From assembly GCA_947259355.1 (NCBI GenBank), contig CAMYMF010000006.1, positions 16,339 through 80,338 on the forward strand: a stretch of 64,000 nt of DNA, read 5' to 3'. Positions within the stretch are counted from its first letter, which is position 1. The number at the start of each line of letters is the position of its first letter. Below the pieces are notes generated by a model that saw only the letters and a list, made by a program, of their open reading frames with translations, searched no databases and was not told where the DNA came from. Shown piece by piece: positions 18,597 to 27,868 of the stretch. This DNA is from an uncultured Nitrospirota bacterium. GTDB taxonomy: Bacteria; CG2-30-53-67. Position numbers and translations under genes: made by a program.

Positions 18597-18617
18597 AAAA
18601 AAGCCCCGGAGGGGCTC
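18597..18617 (-). terminator. Intrinsic terminator of tRNA-Pro(GGG)
   Basis: On the minus strand AGCCCC and GGGGCT flank a TCC loop (18602-18616) and are followed by six T (to 18597). It ends the tRNA transcript before surE. Confidence 0.85.
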
Positions 18618-18688
18618 GGCAGGGTCTGTTCCATTTCGCACGCGAGAGCACCGATGGACGAGAAGGGCTGGCGGGCTGTCCGAAAAAC

Positions 18689-18765
<77 letters not shown>

Positions 18766-18816
18766 CCAAACATTCCAGCCACGCGGCCCCTGAAAGATCG
18801 GGCCCGTCGCCTTTGA

Positions 18817-18845
18817 ATCTTAATGAGTCCCCTGATTCATGTCAA
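18817..18845 (-). promoter_or_regulatory. Sigma-70 promoter of tRNA-Pro(GGG)
   Basis: On the minus strand a perfect TTGACA (18840-18845) and TAAGAT (18817-18822) are spaced by 17 bases, about 50 bases before the tRNA. Confidence 0.65.
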
Positions 18846-18857
18846 GGCTTTTCTCTC

Positions 18858-18886
18858 TTGATTGCCGGGGACGTTTCTGATATGGT
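18858..18886 (+). promoter_or_regulatory. Possible sigma-70 promoter of the TPR gene
   Basis: TTGATT (18858-18863) and TATGGT (18881-18886) are 17 bases apart, upstream of the TPR membrane protein gene. Confidence 0.45.
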
Positions 18887-18951
18887 ACGCGCTTCGTCAG
18901 CACTGAATCTGCCTATTTCGTCATCGGATCATCACAGCGCAGGGATGCCCC

Positions 18952-19677
18952 ATGATTCACTTGCTCCTATCGCTCTCTCTGGGAACGGCCGTCTTCTTCG
19001 GCCTCTCTTTCGTGGCACACTGGGGGTTTGCCCTGGCAGGTGGGCTTATCAGCATCATGGTCGCGAACTATTTCCTGGGACGGCGCGTGAACAAAGCCAT
19101 CACCGCGCTCATGGAGCAGGTGGCCGTTGACATCAAGAACGGGAAACTGGACCGCGCCATCCACTCCCTGGAGGGCGGACTGAAATACAGCCGGTATCAG
19201 TTCTTCATCAAATCCCAACTCATGGCACAGATCGGCGTTATTCACTACATCAAGAAGGATTTCAACGCCGCCTTTACCTTCCTCAAGCAGGGCTTTGCTC
19301 GACACTGGATCGCCCAGGGAATGCTCGGCGTGATCTATATGCGTCGCAAGGACCGGGAGAATATGGTGAAAACGTTCAACCGTGCGGTGCGTTACAACCG
19401 CAAGGAAGGTCTGCTCTGGAACCTCTACGCCTACTGCCTGCTTCGGCTGGGGGATCGCGACGCAGCCATTCAAACGCTGGTCCGAGCCTCCAAGAAGCTG
19501 CCCCAAGATGAAAAGATCCGAAACAACCTGATTAATCTGCAGAACAACCGGAAGATGAAGATGAAGCACTACGGTGAGATGTGGCTGCAGTTTCACCTCG
19601 AAAAAATGCCCGGAGGCCTGGGCGGCCGCCGTCCACCCTACCCCGTTTCCCAAAGAAAACGAATTATCCGCCGCTAA
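18952..19677 (+). CDS. Membrane-anchored TPR protein
   Basis: This 241-residue protein has two N-terminal hydrophobic segments (about 2-22 and 24-43), then a helical region. That region reads as tetratricopeptide-like repeats from about residue 50 to 185, for example KDFNAAFTFLKQGFARH, DRENMVKTFNRAVRYNRK and DRDAAIQTLVRASKKLPQD. The tail is basic, rich in Arg and Pro. TPRs mediate protein contacts, but no specific partner can be named. It is the only plus-strand gene between the surE and pts groups and has its own putative promoter. Confidence 0.72.
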   Translation: MIHLLLSLSLGTAVFFGLSFVAHWGFALAGGLISIMVANYFLGRRVNKAITALMEQVAVDIKNGKLDRAIHSLEGGLKYSRYQFFIKSQLMAQIGVIHYIKKDFNAAFTFLKQGFARHWIAQGMLGVIYMRRKDRENMVKTFNRAVRYNRKEGLLWNLYAYCLLRLGDRDAAIQTLVRASKKLPQDEKIRNNLINLQNNRKMKMKHYGEMWLQFHLEKMPGGLGGRRPPYPVSQRKRIIRR

Positions 19678-19683
19678 GAGCCG

Positions 19684-21462
19684 TCACGCTTCGGCGCCTC
19701 CATTGCCGTTCTCCGCAGCCTCCCACATCAAGGCATCGGGGAAACGCGCCCGCATGTAGGACTTCGTGTATTCCTCGATTTCCCGCGCCGTGGAAAGCTG
19801 CAGGATCTGACGGGCCAGCTGCCTTGACTCCTCCAGAGTGACTTCCCGCAGGACCCGCTTAACCCGCGGCACGGAAACGGGGTTCATACTAAACTCCCTC
19901 AGACCAAGGCCCAATAGGGCCGCCGCATAGAGAGGCTCTCCCGCCACCTCCCCGCACATGGCGGCCGGAATGCCAGCGGCCTCTGCGGCGGTCATGACAT
20001 TTCGAATCATCCGCATGACGGCCGGATGGAGCGGCTCATAGAGATAGGCCACATCTTCGTTTACACGATCAATGGCCAGCGCGTACTGAATCAGGTCATT
20101 GGTACCGATACTCAGAAAATCGGATTCCGCGGCGATCAGGTCGACCACGATGGCAGCCGAGGGGACTTCAATCATGGTACCCAGGGGGATATTCTCCTGA
20201 AAGGGCACCCCCTCTTTGCGAAGCTCGTCACAGGCGCGGTAGAACATTTCCTTGGCCATCCGCAACTCCCGAAGGCCTGAGATCATGGGAAACATGATTT
20301 TGAGATTCCCGTGCACGCCGGCCCGGGCCAACGCCCGCAGCTGCGTTTTGAACATGTCCGAGTGATGCAGGCACAACCGGATGGCCCGCAGCCCCATGGA
20401 GGGGTTGCTTTCACCCGAATAGGTGACGTGACCAATGAGCTTGTCGCCCCCGAGGTCGAGCGTCCGGATGGTCACCGGTTCGGGATGGATCATTTCGAGA
20501 GCGCTCTTGTAAGCTTCCAGTTGCTCTGCTTCGCTGGGAAGTTCCCGCCGCTTCAGATAGAGAAACTCCGTTCGGAAGAGCCCGACTCCATCGGCGCCAT
20601 GTTCGAGCACACCGCAGACATCATCGGGCGTCTCGATGTTGGCCGAGAGCCGAAGTTTACAGCCGTCCTTGGTCTCCGCCGGCAGGAGGGCCAGCTTCTG
20701 AAGCTCCCGTTCAAAATAGATAAAACGCCGCTGTTTTTCCAGATATTGATTGAAGGTCTGGCTGTCGGGATGCACGATCACGACCCCGCTGTTTCCGTCC
20801 AGAATCAGCGGGTCGCCCGTCCGCACACGGGCGGTGATATTGCGCATGCCTACCACCGCAGGGATTTCCAGAGAGCGTGCCATAATGACGGTGTGACTCG
20901 TCTTGCCGCCCAGATCGGTGGCAAATCCTTTGACGTGCTTTCGGTCCATCTGGATCGTGTCCGCAGGCGTCAGATCGTGGGCCACAACGATGACATCCTC
21001 TTTCAGATCGGTCAAGGTGGTTTGTTCGTGTCCAGCTAGGTTACGCAGAATCCGCTCCGCCACATGGACGATATCCGCTTGGCGCTCCTTGAGATAATCG
21101 TCTTCGATAGCATTGAATATTGCGAGGAACTTGTCCAGAACACTCTTCAGCGCACCCTCCGCTATGATCCGTTGCTCGCGGATCACCTCTCGCGTCCCAT
21201 CGGTCAGCATGTCATCCTTCAGCATCAGGATATGACTGTCCAGAATGTAGGTGTGAGACTCGCCGATCCGATCGCTGAACTGCTTCTTGACCAATTCGAG
21301 CTGCTCCACCGATTTGGCCAGGGCTTCGTCAAACCGGAAAATTTCCGAGGCCACCTTCTCTGCAGAGATCGGGCGACTCTGAACCTCGACCCGTTCACGA
21401 TTGAGCAGCCAGACCTTGCCGATGACAATGCCCGGAGACACCCCCATGCCCTGTAATCTCAT
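19684..21462 (-). CDS. ptsI: PTS enzyme I (PEP-protein phosphotransferase)
   Basis: This 592-residue protein starts the phosphotransfer chain by taking phosphate from PEP. The active-site His is H190 in GGKTSHTVIMARSLEIPAV. The C-terminal PEP-binding half shows GVGLFRTEFLYL, LDLGGDK, GTMIEVPSA and SIGTNDLIQYALAIDR, then GIPAAMCGEVAG. It starts on the ATG that directly follows the HPr stop codon (TAG-ATG), so the two are translationally coupled. It is complete and of normal length. Confidence 0.96.
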   Translation of the reverse strand: MRLQGMGVSPGIVIGKVWLLNRERVEVQSRPISAEKVASEIFRFDEALAKSVEQLELVKKQFSDRIGESHTYILDSHILMLKDDMLTDGTREVIREQRIIAEGALKSVLDKFLAIFNAIEDDYLKERQADIVHVAERILRNLAGHEQTTLTDLKEDVIVVAHDLTPADTIQMDRKHVKGFATDLGGKTSHTVIMARSLEIPAVVGMRNITARVRTGDPLILDGNSGVVIVHPDSQTFNQYLEKQRRFIYFERELQKLALLPAETKDGCKLRLSANIETPDDVCGVLEHGADGVGLFRTEFLYLKRRELPSEAEQLEAYKSALEMIHPEPVTIRTLDLGGDKLIGHVTYSGESNPSMGLRAIRLCLHHSDMFKTQLRALARAGVHGNLKIMFPMISGLRELRMAKEMFYRACDELRKEGVPFQENIPLGTMIEVPSAAIVVDLIAAESDFLSIGTNDLIQYALAIDRVNEDVAYLYEPLHPAVMRMIRNVMTAAEAAGIPAAMCGEVAGEPLYAAALLGLGLREFSMNPVSVPRVKRVLREVTLEESRQLARQILQLSTAREIEEYTKSYMRARFPDALMWEAAENGNGGAEA

Positions 21463-21729
21463 CTAGTCCTCTCCAAACTTGTCGTTTACCAGCGCCCGCA
21501 GCCTCTGGAGGGCCTCTACTTCGTCAGGCCCGTCGGCCTGAATGATCAAGGCGGTGCCCTTGGCGGCTGCAAGCATCATGATCCCCATGATGCTCTTGCC
21601 ATTCACCTCGAGCTCTTCCCGTTTGATAAGAATCTCCGACTCGAAGTTGTTGGCCAGCTTGACAAACATGGCTGCGGACCGGGCATGCATCCCCAGCTTG
21701 TTCTGAATCTCGACCTCGACTTCCCGCAT
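21463..21729 (-). CDS. ptsH: HPr phosphocarrier protein
   Basis: This 88-residue protein carries phosphate between EI and the EIIA domains. The catalytic His is H15 (KLGMHARSA), and the regulatory Ser is S46 in NGKSIMGIMMLA, the target of HPr kinase, whose gene is 4 kb upstream in the same direction. I take the ATG at 21729; a GTG four codons earlier is also possible, and neither has a strong ribosome site. Confidence 0.94.
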   Translation of the reverse strand: MREVEVEIQNKLGMHARSAAMFVKLANNFESEILIKREELEVNGKSIMGIMMLAAAKGTALIIQADGPDEVEALQRLRALVNDKFGED

Positions 21730-21779
21730 GCTGCCATTCACCGCTTTCTGCCCGGACAGGCGCCCGAGCATTAAACGAT

Positions 21780-22550
21780 TCAGAAAGAAAACCATCCCGT
21801 CTGTGCCAAAAGCTGCGCGACGAGCAGCAGGGCTGCCGCCTGAAGCAACATGGGCACTCCCTTTCGCTCGGCCTTCCAGAGCAGATAGATCACCATCACC
21901 AGCAGAGCCAAGAGACCTGCGAAAAACACCGGCACCTCCGGTCGAACCTGGAGGGCCCATAGGGGAAGCAGCGCGCCGATCATAAAGAGTGTTAGGCCGT
22001 TCATGCGGTAGATCTTGCGCTGCAGGTTGATGGTTTTCAAATACTGAATCAACTCCGCGCCGTACGCGTAGCCGTTTCGGACACCCGCGATCCGAAGCCA
22101 CAGGACAATACCATTGTAACAGACCAGAAATACCAGGGGCGCCACGGCGCCGCTGAGGACGGCCAGCATCACCGCCAGCAGACCCAGCAGGGGTCTGAGG
22201 CCACCCCATACAAAGGAATCCCCGAGGGCGCCGAAAGCGCCCATCAGGCTACTCTTGAAGTTCTCCACATCTTCCACCGATCCCTGCCCCGAAGCCAGTC
22301 GCTCTTCCAGACGAAGCACACCGCCGAGGATCATACCCACCATATAGGGATTGGTGTTGAACGACTTGAGATGACGCGCCGCCAAGTCCGGGTCCGGGGC
22401 GTCTTGCGACGCCGTCTCTTTCATGAGCGGCACCAGCGCATACCCGAAGCCGACGCCCTGAAAGTTCTCGTAGTTCCACGCCGACTGGATAAAGAGGCTT
22501 CTGCCCACTGCCTGCATGAGTCTTCGAAATGGAAGCGCTTTTCTTTCCAT
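21780..22550 (-). CDS. PTS mannose-family IID component
   Basis: This protein of about 256 residues belongs to the mannose/sorbose-type membrane subunit IID. An N-terminal soluble part (QSAWNYENFQGVGFGYALVPLM; the start region is family-typical) leads to NPYMVGMILGGVLRLEE. Then come GALGDSFVWGGLRPLLG and several hydrophobic helices at the C-terminal end. The start at 22550 follows the IIC stop by 8 bases. Although the frame is open far upstream, that upstream translation is low-quality Gly/Arg-rich text inside the IIC gene. Confidence 0.9.
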   Translation of the reverse strand: MERKALPFRRLMQAVGRSLFIQSAWNYENFQGVGFGYALVPLMKETASQDAPDPDLAARHLKSFNTNPYMVGMILGGVLRLEERLASGQGSVEDVENFKSSLMGAFGALGDSFVWGGLRPLLGLLAVMLAVLSGAVAPLVFLVCYNGIVLWLRIAGVRNGYAYGAELIQYLKTINLQRKIYRMNGLTLFMIGALLPLWALQVRPEVPVFFAGLLALLVMVIYLLWKAERKGVPMLLQAAALLLVAQLLAQTGWFSF

Positions 22551-22558
22551 AACAGAAT

Positions 22559-23329
22559 CTAAACGGCCCGGAGCCGTTCCTCCACAACGACCGCCAGGGC
22601 GGCTGCCATCAACAAGGCGACCGCAGGTCCCGTTCCGTCCAGGCCGAAACCGAGAAAAACGACCACCGATACCACAGCGCCTGCGACGGCAAACAGACGG
22701 CCCCGGGGATGGGCCTTGCGCGTCAGCAGTGACGCCATTCCCATGGCCGGCAGCAGAAAGAAGAACAGGCGCAAGCCCGGCAGCAACCGAGGAGAGAGCC
22801 ATCCATAGGTAGACTTCAGGGCCCCAGCGGACAGCCACAGCACCGGCAGCGTCACGCAAAAATAATAGAGGTAAAAAACGCCTACTCCCATCCAGACGGC
22901 TCGAGTGATCCCCCGACCGATGTTCCCGTCGGATCGTGCGACGTCTATCAGAAAGGCGTTCTTTTGCCGTACCCACCGATCCAATGCTGCCGCGGGCGAC
23001 ATGAGAAGCCCCACCCAGAGGAAGACCCAAGTAATCCAGGCAACGTCCGGCACCCCACGGACCGGAGAGGCGCCCAGTGCCAGGGCGGTGGTCAGAATGG
23101 CCGCCAGCGTAGCGTCTTTGGGAACGTACCCCCCCACCGGAAGGCCCTGCAACCAGAAAAGCTCCAGGACGGCCCCCACCAGCAGGCCTGTATGAAAATC
23201 TCCCATGACCCAACCGATGATTGGCGCTGCAACGATCGGCTGGGAGATCATGAACTGTCCGACGGCCAACCGGTCCACCCCGATGAGGCCTGCCAGCAGT
23301 GATACCTGCAAGACATCCAAGAACGACAT
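22559..23329 (-). CDS. PTS mannose-family IIC component
   Basis: This protein of about 256 residues is the sugar-permease-type membrane subunit, with many hydrophobic helices. Family marks are GLIGVDRLAVGQFMISQPIVAAPIIGWVMGD, described by its ends near residues 16-46, and GAVLELFWLQGLPVGGYVPKDAT. I chose the ATG at 23329 because GAGGAG lies 6 bases before it, rather than the ATG five codons earlier. It follows IIB in the same operon. In related bacteria these subunits accompany the regulatory PTS, and the transported sugar, if any, is unknown. Confidence 0.9.
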   Translation of the reverse strand: MSFLDVLQVSLLAGLIGVDRLAVGQFMISQPIVAAPIIGWVMGDFHTGLLVGAVLELFWLQGLPVGGYVPKDATLAAILTTALALGASPVRGVPDVAWITWVFLWVGLLMSPAAALDRWVRQKNAFLIDVARSDGNIGRGITRAVWMGVGVFYLYYFCVTLPVLWLSAGALKSTYGWLSPRLLPGLRLFFFLLPAMGMASLLTRKAHPRGRLFAVAGAVVSVVVFLGFGLDGTGPAVALLMAAALAVVVEERLRAV

Positions 23330-23350
23330 GGTCAGCTCCTCCATCGGGCG

Positions 23351-23854
23351 TTAGCCCTGCCCATCGCCGGTAGCGTGCGGCGACATCAGGGTGCGGATGT
23401 CCACGGGCGACTCCGCGGGCACCGGTTGCACTTCAATTCTGACCCCCTGACCCAGGAGGCGCCGGAGGTCCCGAAGGTCTCTCTCCGATGCGTTCACCCC
23501 GCGTCCTAGAACGGTGGTGGACCCCTCGGAATGCAGACCACCGAGATTGAGGAATTCGACCGAGAGTCCGAGGCCCAGTGCCGTCAGGACCGCACCGGGG
23601 CCCCGGAAGAGTATAATACCCCGCCGGGCGGCGTACGCGCCGGTCCGACACCGCTGTACCGCCTCACGGATCGGTACAATCTCCGTCCGAATGCCATAGG
23701 GCACGACCATCTCCATCACGCTGCGTTGAAATTCGTTGGCCGCCGTCGCATCATCCGCCACCACCACCAGGTCGGGACGCAGATGATGAAACCACCCCTC
23801 CACCACCTGTCCGTGGATCAGACGATCATCAATTCGAAACAGCACGATTCCCAT
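23351..23854 (-). CDS. PTS mannose-family IIB component
   Basis: This cytoplasmic phosphocarrier of about 167 residues has the phosphoacceptor His in FRIDDRLIHGQVVEGW (H14 with this start). DLVVVADD, the following Asn-containing segment, and the C-terminal DIRTLM fit the family. The ATG at 23854 has AGGTG 6 bases upstream, while a GTG three codons earlier overlaps that site and is less likely. The gene lies between the IIA and IIC genes. Confidence 0.9.
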   Translation of the reverse strand: MGIVLFRIDDRLIHGQVVEGWFHHLRPDLVVVADDATAANEFQRSVMEMVVPYGIRTEIVPIREAVQRCRTGAYAARRGIILFRGPGAVLTALGLGLSVEFLNLGGLHSEGSTTVLGRGVNASERDLRDLRRLLGQGVRIEVQPVPAESPVDIRTLMSPHATGDGQG

Positions 23855-23972
23855 CAGTTGCACCTGGGGGCGATAGCCCCGTGATGATGCGTCCCGATGC
23901 CTTCCGCATCGCTACACGCTGTGCCGGCCGATTGCTGCTACTAGGGCCGTTGCACCCCGTAACGCACCTTTA

Positions 23973-24413
23973 TCAGGGACCGCAGCCCCCCCTTTCGTAA
24001 GGGACCTGCCCCTGCTGCTCCTTCAGCAGGGCACTGGCCACGATGATCCCTTTCTTGCCATAGGCTTCCAACTGTTCACACAGCTCCGCGGGCGTGTTGC
24101 CCTCACGGAACGAAAGCCCTTTGATGAGCATGGGCAGGTTGACACCGGTCATCACCTCCACATCAGAACGGTCCAGAAACGAGAGACCGATATTCGACGG
24201 CGTTCCACCAAACATATCCGCGAGGATTACAATACCGTCGCCGGCATCCACCGCCTGTATGGCCGCATCAATCTCGGCTCGTGCCGCTTCTGCGGTCTTG
24301 GTAAAATCGATGGAAACAGCCCGGAGCCCCTGCTGGGGCCCGAGAATGCCCTCCACACAGGCGCACAACTCCCGCCCGACCTGTGCATGTGTGACAACGA
24401 CAAACCCTACCAT
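23973..24413 (-). CDS. PTS mannose-family IIA component
   Basis: This cytoplasmic protein of about 146 residues has the phosphoacceptor His near the N-terminus in VGFVVVTHAQVG (H9). The IVILADMFGGTPSNIGL and MTGVNLPMLIKGL segments are diagnostic for ManX-type IIA. The ATG at 24413 is used, with GGAG upstream; a TTG eight codons earlier is less likely. It precedes IIB by about 120 bases and follows rapZ closely. Confidence 0.92.
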   Translation of the reverse strand: MVGFVVVTHAQVGRELCACVEGILGPQQGLRAVSIDFTKTAEAARAEIDAAIQAVDAGDGIVILADMFGGTPSNIGLSFLDRSDVEVMTGVNLPMLIKGLSFREGNTPAELCEQLEAYGKKGIIVASALLKEQQGQVPYERGGCGP

Positions 24414-24461
24414 TTCCCTGTACGCTCCTTTCCACAAAGCCGGCTGGACTGTAGGCCGATA

Positions 24462-25328
24462 TCAACCGCGCGAGATGTCCCGGTATCGAATGGACGTTTG
24501 ATAACCTCGGGCTTCCAGTTTCTCCCGCACCAGGTCGGCAATGACCACGGATCGGTGCCGTCCCCCCGTGCACCCGAACCCAATGGTGAAATACGATTTC
24601 CCTTCCCGAATATACCGCGGCACCAGATAATCGAGCAACGCATGCAAACGACTCAGATACTCGCGGGTCTCCTCCCGGTCGGCGACATAGCTGATCACCT
24701 CCGGGCACTTGCCCGTGCGCTCCCGCAGCTGATCCACGAAATAAGGATTCTTCAGGAACCGCACATCGAGAATCATATCGGCGTCGGCAACAATCCCATA
24801 TTTGAAGCCGAAGGCCACCAACAAGATAGCCATCTTGCTCCCGTTGACCGTCCGGGCAAAGTGTTTCTTCAAGACGTTGCGAAGGTCATGAATGGAATAA
24901 TCGGAGGTGTCCAGAATAATGTCGGCATTTTCCTTCAGCCCGGCCAGCAATTCACGCTCCTGGGCAAGCCCCTCCTGCACGGACGCTTTGGCCAGCGGAT
25001 GCTTTCTGCGTGTTTCGTTGAACCGACGGATGAGCACCGCATCGGACGCTTCCAGAAAAAGGACCGTCAAGGCGATGCCACGATTTCTGATCACCTCGAA
25101 AACCTCGCGGTAACTTTGAAGAAATTTCTTCTCCCGGATATCAACGACCAGGGCTACCCGGTCGATCTCATTGCCGGGCTGTTCACAGAGCATGAGGAAT
25201 TTCGGAATCAGATCAGTGGGCAGATTGTCCACACAAAAAAAACCCATATCCTCAAACTGACGGATGGTCGTGCTCTTTCCGGAACCAGAGATGCCGGAAA
25301 TGATTACGACATTAAGATCCTGAGTCAT
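24462..25328 (-). CDS. rapZ: RapZ-type nucleotide-binding protein
   Basis: This 288-residue P-loop protein has Walker A GISGSGKST at the N-terminus (residues 12-20). The VDNLPTDLIP and ERELLAGLKENADIILDTS segments are present. The C-terminal domain has FTIGFGCTGGRHRSVVIADLV. In E. coli RapZ binds RNA and adapts RNase E; outside enterobacteria it is a conserved neighbour of HPr kinase and PTS genes, exactly as here. It overlaps the hprK end by 17 bases. Confidence 0.94.
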   Translation of the reverse strand: MTQDLNVVIISGISGSGKSTTIRQFEDMGFFCVDNLPTDLIPKFLMLCEQPGNEIDRVALVVDIREKKFLQSYREVFEVIRNRGIALTVLFLEASDAVLIRRFNETRRKHPLAKASVQEGLAQERELLAGLKENADIILDTSDYSIHDLRNVLKKHFARTVNGSKMAILLVAFGFKYGIVADADMILDVRFLKNPYFVDQLRERTGKCPEVISYVADREETREYLSRLHALLDYLVPRYIREGKSYFTIGFGCTGGRHRSVVIADLVREKLEARGYQTSIRYRDISRG

Positions 25329-26262
25329 GGCGATTCCGATCGATCTGCTTGATCAGTTTTTTTTCGAACCGACGCGCCGAAGAATGACCCGTCGCCTTTA
25401 GCAGGTAGTTCCGGGCCGCCACCTCGATGATCAGCGCCATGTTGCGCCCGGGAGTCACCGGCATGCGAAGGAACGGTTTCTGCACATCCATAATGGAGAA
25501 TGTCTGCTCCTCCAGGCCCAACCGGTCAAAGCTCTCCGTAGGCGACCATTCCACGAGTTCGACAATCAAGTCGATCTCCTTGCGCTTCTGAATGCATGAA
25601 ATCCCGTAGAGGTCCTGGATATTGATGATGCCCAACCCCCGGATCTCCATATGCTGGCGCGTCAGGTCGGGACTGCTGCCGATGAGAGAGTCGGTGCTTT
25701 TCTTCTTGATGGCGACCACATCGTCGGCCACCAGTCTGTGACCCCGATCTATAAGATCCAGGGCCGCTTCACTCTTGCCAATCCCGCTTCGACCCAGGAT
25801 CAGCATACCAACACCGTAGACGTCGACCATCACCCCCGGTCGGGTCAACCGGTGCGCCAGAGCCTCTTCCAGGTATGCGGTCACCCATTTGATGGTGCGC
25901 GAACTGAAATGGGAAGTGCGCAGGAGGGGAATCCGCTGGGCGTCGCAAACGCGAACCAGTTCCGCCGGAACGTCCAAACCTTTGGTAACAATGAGACAGG
26001 GCACACCGCTCTTGCCGAAGGCCTCCAGCCTTCGAAGCCGCTCCTGCGGGGGTAGTGTCAGCAGATAACTGATCTCGGTCTCACCGAGAAATTGGATCTT
26101 GGCGGCATCGATGTGATCGATGTAGCCGGTGAGAGCCAGGCTGGACTTCTGAATGCGGGGTTTGCCGATATGATTCGCCAGCCCCTCCGCCCCCCCAACC
26201 AGTTTCATGTCTAGCTTCCGCCGGGCGGCTTGGAAGAGCTCTTCGACTGAAACGGCCCTCAT
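25312..26262 (-). CDS. hprK: HPr kinase/phosphorylase
   Basis: This 316-residue enzyme phosphorylates and dephosphorylates Ser46 of HPr. Walker A is GRSGIGKSE (157-165), followed by DRGHRLVADDVV. The signature EIRGLGIINIQDLYG lies about 50 residues further on, and the C-terminal LPVTPGRNMA-like segment (MPVTPGRNMALIIEVAA) is present. With HPr carrying S46 and a complete mannose-type set downstream, the regulatory PTS loop is intact. Confidence 0.95.
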   Translation of the reverse strand: MRAVSVEELFQAARRKLDMKLVGGAEGLANHIGKPRIQKSSLALTGYIDHIDAAKIQFLGETEISYLLTLPPQERLRRLEAFGKSGVPCLIVTKGLDVPAELVRVCDAQRIPLLRTSHFSSRTIKWVTAYLEEALAHRLTRPGVMVDVYGVGMLILGRSGIGKSEAALDLIDRGHRLVADDVVAIKKKSTDSLIGSSPDLTRQHMEIRGLGIINIQDLYGISCIQKRKEIDLIVELVEWSPTESFDRLGLEEQTFSIMDVQKPFLRMPVTPGRNMALIIEVAARNYLLKATGHSSARRFEKKLIKQIDRNRHDSGS

Positions 26263-26447
26263 AAAAAACCCCGCAGAGTAAACACGGCCCGACGCAGCAG
26301 GCCCGTTGGTTCTTTCGGCGCTGTGGCGGTCGCTGTCTCAGCTAGACGGCATCATGAAAGGGAACAAGTTGCTTTCCATCCATCGGCCGGCATGACCCTC
26401 CTCAGTGCATGGCGGTCGCGGATGCTGCCATACCTTAAGAACAGCGT

Positions 26448-26915
26448 TCAGGGGCCGTATTGCTCATCCTCTTTGCAGATTTCGTTATAGATCTCCTCGG
26501 CCGTTTCTTGTTGCTGAAGGCGTTCCCGAAAACTCCGATTTTTCAAAATTCTCGAGATTCTTGCCAACGCCTTCAAGTGGTCCCCGGGCGAATCTTCCGG
26601 TGCGATCAGAACAAAGAAGATGTGCACCGGCTTTCCGTCCATGGCATCAAAGTCGATCCCTGCACGGGACAGACCGAAGGAGAGAATCAGGTCATTGAGG
26701 CTCTTGAGCTTTCCGTGGGGAATGGCGATCCCTTCACCGATGCCGGTACTGCCCAGGGCTTCCCGGGCCAGAATCACTTCCAGAAACTCATGGCTGTCCT
26801 GAATCTTGCTGTTTCCGTAAAGAAGCGCTGAGAACTCATTGAGCACTTCCCGCTTGTTCTGGCCCTTCAAGTCGGGTAACACCAATTTGGGATCGAGAAT
26901 ATCCGTTAGCCTCAT
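26448..26915 (-). CDS. ptsN: PTS EIIA-Ntr-type protein
   Basis: This 155-residue protein of the fructose/nitrogen IIA family has its phosphoacceptor at H67 in GEGIAIPHGK. The REALGSTGIG and VHIFFVLIAPEDSPGDHLKALARIS segments are diagnostic. PtsN is a regulator rather than a transporter subunit, and here it sits with rpoN and hpf, its usual neighbours. The C-terminus ends in an acidic EDEQYGP tail. A 185-base gap separates it from hprK. Confidence 0.94.
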   Translation of the reverse strand: MRLTDILDPKLVLPDLKGQNKREVLNEFSALLYGNSKIQDSHEFLEVILAREALGSTGIGEGIAIPHGKLKSLNDLILSFGLSRAGIDFDAMDGKPVHIFFVLIAPEDSPGDHLKALARISRILKNRSFRERLQQQETAEEIYNEICKEDEQYGP

Positions 26916-27056
26916 GGGTTGCCTCTTTCTGTGATATGCCTCCGTTTCACCCCACCCCCCCTGTGTGGCACTTCCGCACCCCCGTCTCTGGCGCCGGCAG
27001 CGTGTGCCAAGAACCGGTCAAACTCCCACTTCTGTCTCCGTTCGTGAAACCCCTCA

Positions 27057-27617
27057 TCATTCATGGACCGGCTCAATCAGCCCGAGGTTGCCATCTTTTC
27101 GCCGGTACAGGACATTGACCTGCTCCGTTCTCGAATCCGTGTAGACGATGAAATCCTTGTCCAGGAGTTCCATCTGCATGGCAGCTTCATCCACCGACAT
27201 CGGTTTGGCGGCATACCCCCGAGAGCGAATGATGCGTCGCCCGGCGACCTCCGGCGCCTCACGCTCACCGACCCAGCGGGCACCGTCGCCCCGCATCTCG
27301 GCGTCTGCACTCAGGCTGCTCTTGCCCTTGCCGCTCCAATGTTTGGCCTTGAATTTTTTGTATTGCTGCCCAATCCCCTCGATGGCGCGATCCACCGATT
27401 GATACATGTCTTTGGTCTCTTCGGACGCTTTGAAAGTATGCCCGCCCACATTGCACGATACTTCAGCTTTGTGCCGGTATTTCTCGACACAAAGGGTGAC
27501 CTGAACATCCGTCTCCTTGTGGAAATGACGCTGCAGTTTCTGAAGTTCCTTCTCCACATGCCCCCGAAGACCATCGGTCAATTCCATATGCCGCGCCGTA
27601 ATGTGTACCTGCATCAT
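27057..27617 (-). CDS. hpf: Ribosome hibernation promoting factor, long form
   Basis: This 186-residue protein has an N-terminal HPF/RaiA domain (residues 1-100, starting MQVHITARHMELTDGLRGHVEKEL by its first part) and a C-terminal dimerisation domain (about 130-186, with KPMSVDEAAMQMELLDKDF and VLYRRKDGNLGLIEP). Long HPF dimerises 70S ribosomes into 100S particles in resting cells. It lies between rpoN and ptsN, as in many proteobacteria. Two consecutive ATGs make the exact start uncertain by one codon. Confidence 0.95.
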   Translation of the reverse strand: MMQVHITARHMELTDGLRGHVEKELQKLQRHFHKETDVQVTLCVEKYRHKAEVSCNVGGHTFKASEETKDMYQSVDRAIEGIGQQYKKFKAKHWSGKGKSSLSADAEMRGDGARWVGEREAPEVAGRRIIRSRGYAAKPMSVDEAAMQMELLDKDFIVYTDSRTEQVNVLYRRKDGNLGLIEPVHE

Positions 27618-27868
27618 GGGTTACCCTCAATTAGAAATGTCATCCGATCTGCTGCGGCAGCGGGTCAGCGTTGCCGCGAGGAAGCGCGCCCGGCAAGGCA
27701 CCCGCCGAACAACATCGCCGGCGTAGCGCCGGTCGAGGTACGCAAAGTCCTTCCTCGGTTTGTTCTGAAAAGACAGGCTGGACGCAGGGTGTCAAGCATG
27801 GGTCCATTGGGCTCGGTGCAGGCCGACACGCCCCCGTTCCATCGGGCACTTCCGAGGCTTAGCGCCGG

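Noticed and set aside
22551..23213. Long N-terminal extension of PTS IID
   Set aside because: The extra 220 residues are Gly/Arg-rich and antiphase to the well-supported IIC gene.
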